Notes under the pieces: model-generated
Told to the model about the DNA's origin: nothing
Database searches by the model: none
Seen by the model: only the letters and a program-made list of their open reading frames with translations
Shown here: positions 55,841-61,051 of the stretch, one piece after another
Layout of the letters: each line of letters opens with the position of its first letter
How positions within the stretch are numbered: the stretch's first letter is position 1
Made by a program: the position numbers and the translations under genes
Assembly (NCBI GenBank): GCA_902756345.1
Contig: CACVQR010000014.1
Span: 1-61,051 of the forward strand
Length of the DNA: 61,051 nucleotides
DNA from: Fibrobacter succinogenes
GTDB lineage: Bacteria; Fibrobacterota; Fibrobacteria; Fibrobacterales; Fibrobacteraceae
Reading direction: 5' to 3'

Positions 55841-56732
55841 TCTCCTCCGTCAAAATATCTTCGAGACTCGGGCGCTTGTGGTCCATGCGCTCGACAGCAA
55901 TTCCTTTTTCCAAGCAATAGCGCAACAGGCGGTCGCGGGCGGCATCGTCGGCGCATACGCATTCTTGCGGGTGGCCGGCAGGGCTAACACCTTCGGGCAG
56001 TTCAGCCTGCGGAATCGCTTCGCGGGTACGCACGTGGTATTCCACGCCGCAAGATTCCGTAATCTCGTCGACGGTTCCTTCGCGCACGATCTTGCCATCG
56101 ACAATCATCGCGACCTTGTGGCTGATTGATTCCACGTCACTCAGCAAGTGGCTCGAATAGAAAATCGTGACGCCCGTGCGGTTGAGTTCCATAATGGCTT
56201 CGCGCACGTCGCGGCGGCCCATCGGGTCAAGGCCGCTCATGGGTTCGTCCAAAATCAAAAGTTTCGGCTTGCCAAGAATCGCCTGGGCAATGCCCACGCG
56301 CTGCATCATGCCCTTGGAGTACGAACGCAGGCGGCGGTCAATCCAGTCCTTGTTCGCATGCAGCAAGTCGAGCGACCAGTCGATGCGCTTGTCCAGTTCG
56401 GCACCAGAAAGCCCCACAAGCTTGCCGTAGAACTGCAACAGTTCGCGGCCTGTCAAATAATCGTAGAAGTACGGCTGTTCCGGCGAATAACCGATAAACT
56501 GGCGGCTCTTCACGTTACGCGGAGAAATCCCGTTCACCAGCACCTTGCCCGAATCAAAATTCAAAAGGCCCGTCAGCACCTTGATGGTCGTAGACTTGCC
56601 CGCGCCGTTCGGCCCGATAAAGCCATACACCTGTCCCGGTTCTACGCTAAAACTCACATCCTTAAGCGCAAGCTTCGGTTTCATCAAGAAACCGCTGCGG
56701 TACGTCTTATGCAAATGTTCAATCTTAATCAT
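55821..56732 (-). CDS. ABC transporter ATP-binding protein
   Basis: 303 residues. GFIGPNGAGKSTT is Walker A, the Q-loop follows at GYSPEQPYF, the signature is YSKGMMQRVGIAQAI (in place of LSGGQ), LLILDEPMSGLDP is Walker B and SSHLLSDVE the H-loop, all intact. The C-terminal 80 residues form an extra domain as in NatA/GldA-type exporters. The ATG at 56732 (MIKIEHLHKTY) is preferred over the in-frame upstream start. The LysR-free context and the overlap with the permease make a two-component exporter very likely. Confidence 0.92.
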   Translation of the reverse strand: MIKIEHLHKTYRSGFLMKPKLALKDVSFSVEPGQVYGFIGPNGAGKSTTIKVLTGLLNFDSGKVLVNGISPRNVKSRQFIGYSPEQPYFYDYLTGRELLQFYGKLVGLSGAELDKRIDWSLDLLHANKDWIDRRLRSYSKGMMQRVGIAQAILGKPKLLILDEPMSGLDPMGRRDVREAIMELNRTGVTIFYSSHLLSDVESISHKVAMIVDGKIVREGTVDEITESCGVEYHVRTREAIPQAELPEGVSPAGHPQECVCADDAARDRLLRYCLEKGIAVERMDHKRPSLEDILTEEIARADA

Positions 56733-56743
56733 AAACAACCCAA

Positions 56744-57022
56744 TCACTTGTCCGAATCGTCGGACTTTTTACCAAAGGCACGTTCCGAGGCTTCCTCAAT
56801 TTCCCTTTTGCGGCGTTCTTCCCTTTCTTGCTTCTTGATAAAGAAATGGATAATCGCACCCACGGCGTAGCATGCCACGCCGGTATAGAACAGCGGATTG
56901 ATCGATTGGCCCTCGAGACCGGGGAAGATATTCAGGACAATGCTGTGTCCGAAAAGCATCAAAAGCACTAACACAAAACCCAGCGCACGGAGCACATAAG
57001 TCACAATCACGAGTTTTTTCAT
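56744..57022 (-). CDS. Small two-helix membrane protein
   Basis: 92 residues from the ATG at 57022. Two hydrophobic segments (about 4-27 and 42-62) are followed by a charged tail (KKQEREERRKREIEEASERA). It is the first gene of the operon with the ABC transporter and the PilT-like pair, 11 bp before the ATPase gene. No family recognised. The 5' untranslated region holds a GCACC-GAAA-GGTGC hairpin and a 16-bp palindrome, so control of the whole operon may be exerted here. Confidence 0.65.
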   Translation of the reverse strand: MKKLVIVTYVLRALGFVLVLLMLFGHSIVLNIFPGLEGQSINPLFYTGVACYAVGAIIHFFIKKQEREERRKREIEEASERAFGKKSDDSDK

Positions 57023-57037
57023 AGATACCTCAAAACA

Positions 57038-57070
57038 GCACCTTTCGGTGCCTCTTTCTTTATAAAGAAA
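57038..57070 (-). promoter_or_regulatory. Leader hairpin and palindrome of the ABC/PilT-like operon
   Basis: GCACC-GAAA-GGTGC (57038-57051; a stable GNRA tetraloop hairpin on the minus strand) and the perfect palindrome TTTCTTTATAAAGAAA (57055-57070) lie 16-49 bp upstream of the first start codon. Confidence 0.5.
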
Positions 57071-57129
57071 AATACACAAATATTTGAGTAAAGGAAAAGC
57101 CGCGCCCCAAAAAAGCCTATAAAAAGGCT

Positions 57130-57152
57130 CATTCCGAAACGAGTTCGGAATG
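57130..57152. repeat. CATTCCGAA/TTCGGAATG hairpin repeat
   Basis: Perfect 9-bp arms with loop ACGAG, a common form of short intergenic repeat. It stands at the upstream edge of the operon leader. Confidence 0.6.
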
Positions 57153-57403
57153 ACTTTCAACTACAAGAATTCAAAAGAGAAGCGTTCATTCATTCAGCGC
57201 AAGGCAAAAGGTCAAAAACCAAGTTTTGCAAAAACGAGCAGAAGAAGGCGTAAAACGACGTGGCGTACAAAGGTACGCGAGGAGTTTTACAACGCACTTA
57301 CAGACCGTTCGGCGCTATTGCGAATAAAAAAGATGGTTTCGCCTCACTCTCGCAACCACGCCTCGTTAAGACGAGGCGCTTGTTACTCACTGACGAAGCT
57401 TTT
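57153..57403. other. Non-coding stretch with nested hairpins
   Basis: No gene supported. A nested inverted repeat has outer arms GTAAAAC (57251-57257)/GTTTTAC (57285-57291) and inner arms GCGTAC-AAAG-GTACGC (57264-57279). A second, perfect hairpin CGCCTCGT-TAAG-ACGAGGCG is at 57359-57378. Neither is followed by a U run on the strand of a neighbouring gene. Confidence 0.5.
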
Positions 57404-58159
57404 TTAGCCTTTCACGTGGATTGCGGCGGCGAATTCTGCCAGCAACTTCGGGTCTTCGACCTTTTCCCAAAGCGTGCCGGTCACGATGATGTTCGCGCCG
57501 GCAGCCACGCGAACTGCTGCAGTCTGCGGGTCCTTGATTCCACCGCCAGTAATAATGGTCATCTCGGTCGCCTTGCGAGTGTAGGCGATGTGTTCCACCG
57601 GCACGGGCTCTTCGGCGCCGCTACCGGCTTCCAAATACACGTAACGCATGCCCATGAGTTCTGCCGCAATGGAATTCACCATGCTGAGCTTGGGCTTGTT
57701 GGCAGGTACGGGCATGGTACCGCTGATGTATTCCACCGTCGTGCGCTTGCCGCTGTTGATCAGCTGGTATGCCGTCGGGATTGCTTCCATGTTGAGCGCA
57801 CGCACGAGCGCGCCACCGCGCACCTGTTCGTCAATCAGGTAATTCGGATTGCGTCCGCTCACAAGCGTCATAAAGAGCATTGCGTCAAAACCGGGCACCA
57901 CCTGAGAGGCTCCACCCGGGAACAGCACCACGGGCAGATCCACGTTCGCCTTGAGGGCCGCCACCTGCTTCGGGAGCGTAAAATTACCCAGGTAAGAACC
58001 GCCTACAAGCAAGAGGTCGGCACCGTTTTCGGCGGCCATCGCGCCCGCCTTCACAAAGGCAGCTTCGTCAGAAGTATCGGGATCTAGCAGCACGGCAAAA
58101 AGCGCACCGCGTTTTTCGATTTCAGCATTCAGACGGAGTTCAGTCTTCCCAGGTTTCAT
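57404..58159 (-). CDS. Geranylgeranylglyceryl phosphate synthase-like prenyltransferase (PcrB/GGGPS family)
   Basis: 251 residues, TIM-barrel. LFAVLLDPDTSDEAAF, ADLLLVGGSYL, VVLFPGGASQVVPGFDAMLFMTLVSGRNPNYLIDEQ, YVYLEAGSGAEEPV and TIITGGGIKDPQTAAVRVAAGANIIVTGT are the family blocks; the SGRNPNYLI and YLEAGSGA segments bind glycerol 1-phosphate and prenyl diphosphate in archaeal GGGPS and bacillar PcrB. It joins sn-glycerol 1-phosphate to a prenyl diphosphate by an ether bond, an archaeal-type lipid step. The bacterial product is unknown here; no G1P dehydrogenase is in the window. The ATG at 58159 has AAAGGA upstream. Confidence 0.87.
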   Translation of the reverse strand: MKPGKTELRLNAEIEKRGALFAVLLDPDTSDEAAFVKAGAMAAENGADLLLVGGSYLGNFTLPKQVAALKANVDLPVVLFPGGASQVVPGFDAMLFMTLVSGRNPNYLIDEQVRGGALVRALNMEAIPTAYQLINSGKRTTVEYISGTMPVPANKPKLSMVNSIAAELMGMRYVYLEAGSGAEEPVPVEHIAYTRKATEMTIITGGGIKDPQTAAVRVAAGANIIVTGTLWEKVEDPKLLAEFAAAIHVKG

Positions 58160-58228
58160 ACAATTCCTTTTCTTGCGTCTACTCCGCAAGATGCCATAAA
58201 GATACATTATTTGTTTCCTCCTTGCCAC

Positions 58229-58264
58229 AAAAAAAGTAAAGAAGGCGGGCCGAAGCCCACCTTC
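58229..58264 (-). terminator. Rho-independent terminator of the TIGR02147/FISUMP operon
   Basis: On the minus strand GAAGGTGGGC-TTCG-GCCCGCCTTC (one wobble, stable UUCG loop) is followed by TTTACTTTTTTT. Confidence 0.9.
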
Positions 58265-58296
58265 TCGTTCTCTCGTTGTTCTCTACCCCAAATTCG

Positions 58297-59937
58297 CTAT
58301 TCGTCCTTGATGCAGCGCACATTCAACTGGATAATTCGGTCAGACCACAGCGCACGTTGCTGTACGAGCCATTTTCCATAGCTTTCGAACATGATCATCG
58401 ATGCCCGAGGGTTCGAATACGCGCTATCGGGCTTTACCGCATAATAGGTCCAAACTTCCTTGCCGCCATCTTTCGAGGTCACGTTTCCAAATCCAGCGGC
58501 AAACAAGTAGTCCGCAAGTGCATAAGCTTCAAGATCCAGCGATTCCTTGACAAAGCCAAACATTTTCTCCCAATCGTTGCCATTCGGAAGACGCCAGCCA
58601 TCAGGGCAAACACCCTGATAAGTTCCAGTGGCCTTTTCAACAGAATCGATTGCGGCCATCATTCTATCGTAGTTGATGTTATTGCCCATGGCATGCAACG
58701 TATCGCAAAGTGACGGCACCTCGCTTTCTGCCAGACATTCATCAAGCGACACCATCACAATCGAGGTATCCAGCGCAAGCACTTCGGACAACGAGTAATA
58801 ACCATTGGGGCTGTTGAACATCAGGTTTTCACCAAACCATGTCTGCGTTCCGTTTTCCAAGGTGTACGTCACCGTCTTGTATGTCTTTCCGTCGCGTTCG
58901 TCAGTCATAGAGCCCGCAACATAGGGAGCCTGCCTGACCGAAGTTGTCCACTTTTTCGACGTACAGACAAAGTTGAACAAGACACCCGAATTTTCAATAA
59001 CGGCACCTTCTTTTTCCGCAGTACATTCTTCCAGGCCCTGCATAAGAATCGCAAAGTTCGTATTGATTTCTTTGGACAGCTCGGACATTTTCAAAACGCC
59101 TTGGGCGTCTTCTTTCACAATAGTATTCAGTTTGCTAAACGACCATGCGGTAAAAAGTTTTTTCGTCTCTTCGTCAATATTGTCAAACGTTCCGTCTTCG
59201 CCAAACTTTTGCGCCAACGATTCAACGCTGGATTTGCTCAAAGATGGGCCCAAGTACAAACCCACAAAGTTCAGGACATCGACAACATCAGAATCTGCAG
59301 CATGTTCATTCTTTTCGAAATTGAATGGAACACCCTCGATTCCAAACGCCGCGAGAACTTCCCTGTCAGCCTGCGCTTTTGCTTCGGCAAAGGTTTTACC
59401 CGAATTCACCAGATAGCGCAAACGGTAAGCTTCCAAGTAGGTCATTACATTGACATTCACATTCCTAGTCTCGCGCAAATCCACTATGGCCAGATACGGG
59501 ACATAATCCTTGTACCAGATGCCGTCGTACCAATCATCACTATTTCGATTGGGGTGAATTTCGAATTGCGCATACGGACTGTTAAAAGTAACGCTGTCGA
59601 TTTCGAATTTTCCGGATCCATTTATAAAGGCGCCTTCATAAACAACTCCCGTCGTATCCAAAGTCGACGAATCCAATTCGAACACCTTCATCAGCGATAC
59701 ATTAAGCTGAATTGATGTGTTCTCATCGTATTCATTACCGTTCGGAGTGACAAGCGAAGGCATATTCGCCATTTTGCCACCCACCGAAATATCGGCAAGC
59801 ACCGGAGTCAAGCCGGTCTCTTCGGCAGAGCCGCCCATCACGGTGTCGGGTTTACTGTCATCCGTGGAACATGCCGCAAGAGTCAAGGCGAATAGCACCG
59901 CCGCTTTGCAGACCATTTGTCTTTTTAAGTTGTTCAT
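58297..59937 (-). CDS. FISUMP-domain lipoprotein
   Basis: 546 residues. Lipobox LAAC (Cys23), then about 330 residues of unassigned sequence (a beta-rich part with FINGSGKFEIDSVTF and a helical part with VNVMTYLEAYRLRYLVNSGKTFAEAKAQADREVLAAFGI). The C-terminal FISUMP domain runs from about 345: DERDGKTYKTVTYTLENGTQTWFGENLMF, GVCPDGWRLPNGNDWEKMF, VRCIKDE. The middle helical block occurs in several Fibrobacter lipoproteins as I remember them, but I cannot name it. It follows the TIGR02147 gene by 14 bp. Surface-exposed role, function unknown. Confidence 0.85.
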   Translation of the reverse strand: MNNLKRQMVCKAAVLFALTLAACSTDDSKPDTVMGGSAEETGLTPVLADISVGGKMANMPSLVTPNGNEYDENTSIQLNVSLMKVFELDSSTLDTTGVVYEGAFINGSGKFEIDSVTFNSPYAQFEIHPNRNSDDWYDGIWYKDYVPYLAIVDLRETRNVNVNVMTYLEAYRLRYLVNSGKTFAEAKAQADREVLAAFGIEGVPFNFEKNEHAADSDVVDVLNFVGLYLGPSLSKSSVESLAQKFGEDGTFDNIDEETKKLFTAWSFSKLNTIVKEDAQGVLKMSELSKEINTNFAILMQGLEECTAEKEGAVIENSGVLFNFVCTSKKWTTSVRQAPYVAGSMTDERDGKTYKTVTYTLENGTQTWFGENLMFNSPNGYYSLSEVLALDTSIVMVSLDECLAESEVPSLCDTLHAMGNNINYDRMMAAIDSVEKATGTYQGVCPDGWRLPNGNDWEKMFGFVKESLDLEAYALADYLFAAGFGNVTSKDGGKEVWTYYAVKPDSAYSNPRASMIMFESYGKWLVQQRALWSDRIIQLNVRCIKDE

Positions 59938-59951
59938 GAGTCCTCCTCGTT

Positions 59952-60782
59952 TTATTTTTTTAAACCCTTGATGTTTGTCATCGGGAAAAACTGCATATTC
60001 AATCGGTACACTTCATCGACCGCAGAATCCCTAGTCGCAATCGCGATGACGCGCTTGCGGCATTCAGCAATTTCTTGCACAATTTCGTTGTAGGCTTCGT
60101 GCGTAACGCCCAGCGTAACACCCGAAAAATGCCGTTCCGCTTGCGGAACTCCCTCGATTGCGTCAAGGGCGAACTCGCCCATTTGGCGGTGCATCCCGCG
60201 AACGGCGACAGGCGTTACTTCCATAGGGCCAGTCGTCACCGACTTTTCGGTTTGCGTATAGTTGCCGGCATCGTCTTTTTGGAGCAGGCCCGCCTTGACC
60301 AAGAAATTCAAGGTTTCGCTCACCTCGGCCGCCGTTATCTTTTCACGGCAGGCATGGGCAAGGGCCAAGGGTTTTGCCCCCGGCATGGCAGGAGCGAGTT
60401 CGCGGATGACCGGATTTTTCCAGTCACTGAAAAAACGGAACGAATCCCCTTCCAGGACCTTCGCCTTGTGCGCCTCGGCAATCGAAATCATCTTGCCGTA
60501 AGCGGCCTTCTTTTCGGCATCCGTTTTTGCATGGTCGAACTTGACCAGCTCCACGAAGAAGTCGCACTCGTAATCAGCAAGCTTCATAGCCGTAGCCACA
60601 CGCACGGCCGTTGCTTCGCCCAGATTATAGCGTCCCTCACTTACATATTTAAGGAAAATCGACGAGGAAAACCCCGCCAAGGTTGCGAACTCCTGCCAGC
60701 TAAACGCGGATTTCGCCTTTCGTTCGGCGTAGTAATCCGCAATATACTGACGGTAGCTCGTATATTCAAGTATATCTTTCAT
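59952..60782 (-). CDS. TIGR02147-family protein (putative DNA-binding regulator)
   Basis: 276 residues. The N-terminus MKDILEYTSYRQYIADYYAE then RKAKSAFSWQEFATLAGFSSSIFLKYVSEGRYNLGEATAVRVATAMKL is a helix-turn-helix-like region and the mark of TIGR02147, a paralogous family abundant in Fibrobacter. The middle and C-terminal parts (DGDSFRFFSDWKNPVIREL, the winged KITAAEVSETLNFLVKAGLL, GVTLGVTHEAYNEIVQEIAECRKRVIAIA) match the rest of the family. It is likely a regulator of the lipoprotein gene it precedes or of its own promoter. An AGAGGAG lies 7 bp before the ATG. Confidence 0.87.
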   Translation of the reverse strand: MKDILEYTSYRQYIADYYAERKAKSAFSWQEFATLAGFSSSIFLKYVSEGRYNLGEATAVRVATAMKLADYECDFFVELVKFDHAKTDAEKKAAYGKMISIAEAHKAKVLEGDSFRFFSDWKNPVIRELAPAMPGAKPLALAHACREKITAAEVSETLNFLVKAGLLQKDDAGNYTQTEKSVTTGPMEVTPVAVRGMHRQMGEFALDAIEGVPQAERHFSGVTLGVTHEAYNEIVQEIAECRKRVIAIATRDSAVDEVYRLNMQFFPMTNIKGLKK

Positions 60783-60868
60783 TTGTTCTCCTCTTAGCCC
60801 CCGAAATATCGGTTCAAGCTAAGTTCATTCTAAATATAAACAAAGATTTTTAAAAAATCAATAGTTTT

Positions 60869-61026
60869 ATGACATAAATTTTATGTTTTCAGCAAAATTT
60901 CAAACATTTTTCTATTTTTATCAAAAATTAGCAATTTTTACGACATAAAACATTTCGGTCTATATGACAAAAAGGTACCTGAAAACAGGTACTTTTTGAT
61001 TATATGACATTTGGGTACCTGAAATC
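60869..61026. repeat. Spaced ATGACA/ACGACA motifs and a direct repeat upstream of the TIGR02147 gene
   Basis: ATGACATAAA (60869), ACGACATAAA (60940), then TATATGACA followed by GGTACCTGAAA twice (60961-60984 and 61001-61024), 40 bp apart. Regularly placed motifs upstream of a regulator gene may be binding sites; the second copy may begin another hairpin cut off by the window. Confidence 0.55.
60969..60997 (+). terminator. Terminator-like hairpin near the right edge
   Basis: GGTACCTG-AAAA-CAGGTACT flanked by A5 and T5, so it can act in either direction. It may end a gene that lies beyond 61051 on the minus strand, before the TIGR02147 gene. Confidence 0.7.
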
Positions 61027-61051
61027 GTCCGCAAGCCTTTATCTGCTTGGC

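Noticed and set aside
57150-57407. Plus-strand open frame of 85 codons, rich in Arg/Lys
   Set aside because: It runs through the nested hairpins of a gene-free stretch, has no ribosome-binding site and its composition is unlike any gene here.
60961-61026. Direct repeats near the right edge as a CRISPR array
   Set aside because: Only two units, imperfect, with a terminator hairpin inside; no spacer pattern and no cas gene.

Overview
The window reads as chromosomal DNA from a Fibrobacter-type bacterium. Two large lipoproteins carry the FISUMP domain (Fibrobacter succinogenes major paralogous domain). The gene just upstream of one of them is a TIGR02147-type protein, a family I know only as Fibrobacter-rich. 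Several other lipoproteins have the Ser/Asp/Glu-rich linkers typical of that genus, and outer-membrane barrels, BamA-like and patatin-barrel proteins show a Gram-negative envelope. I saw no integrase, transposase, prophage or CRISPR array. Species-level assignment is inference.

Layout. 1-14.5 kb is a cell-surface glycan locus: a cut-off cytidylyltransferase/PEP-mutase fusion (phosphonate synthesis), a CotH-like lipoprotein, a complete GDP-D-glycero-D-manno-heptose operon (hddA-gmhA-hddC-gmhB), and a convergent minus-strand operon. That operon runs from two GT2 glycosyltransferases through tagD, a Wzy-like polymerase, two CDP-glycerol glycerophosphotransferases, a Wzx flippase and gpsA to a WecG/TagA glycosyltransferase. 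Together these look able to make G3P, activate it as CDP-glycerol and attach glycerol phosphate to a flippase/polymerase-type polysaccharide, a teichoic-acid-like chemistry in a Gram-negative cell. A 40-codon remnant of ugd sits at the head of this operon.

14.8-24.9 kb is mostly metabolism: the NfnAB transhydrogenase, an Ala/Pro-rich outer-membrane protein, an S-adenosylhomocysteine-hydrolase-like enzyme divergent from trxA across a perfect palindrome, a Crp/Fnr regulator, cysS with a Bacteroidota-like promoter, an MBL-fold hydrolase and an acyltransferase. 24.9-27.6 kb is a FISUMP lipoprotein with about twelve Cys-pair repeats. 27.6-34.4 kb is a lipid cassette: ACP, a fused double ketosynthase whose second half has lost its catalytic residues, fabG, fabZ, a PlsC-like acyltransferase, a YjjU-like patatin and a BamA-like barrel protein.

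34.5-41.6 kb holds uvrB (with in-frame repeat insertions), two lipoproteins, gpmI, a palindrome-rich intergenic stretch and a small secreted protein. 41.7-50 kb holds tRNA-Leu(TAA) and the ftsX-envC-holB-recJ-agmX-like operon, then ybbR-tsaD. 50-57 kb is a tightly overlapping six-gene operon: a small membrane protein, an ABC ATPase and permease, two degenerate PilT-like ATPases and a patatin-barrel protein. 57.4-60.8 kb has a geranylgeranylglyceryl-phosphate-synthase-like gene and the TIGR02147/FISUMP pair.

The most unusual items are the glycerol-phosphate/phosphonate surface-glycan locus, the ketosynthase/chain-length-factor-like fusion, the paired degenerate PilT ATPases in an ABC-transporter operon, and a palindromic repeat found in frame inside two unrelated protein genes, one copy carrying a second 54-base insertion. 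No search was run; all family calls rest on motifs read by eye.
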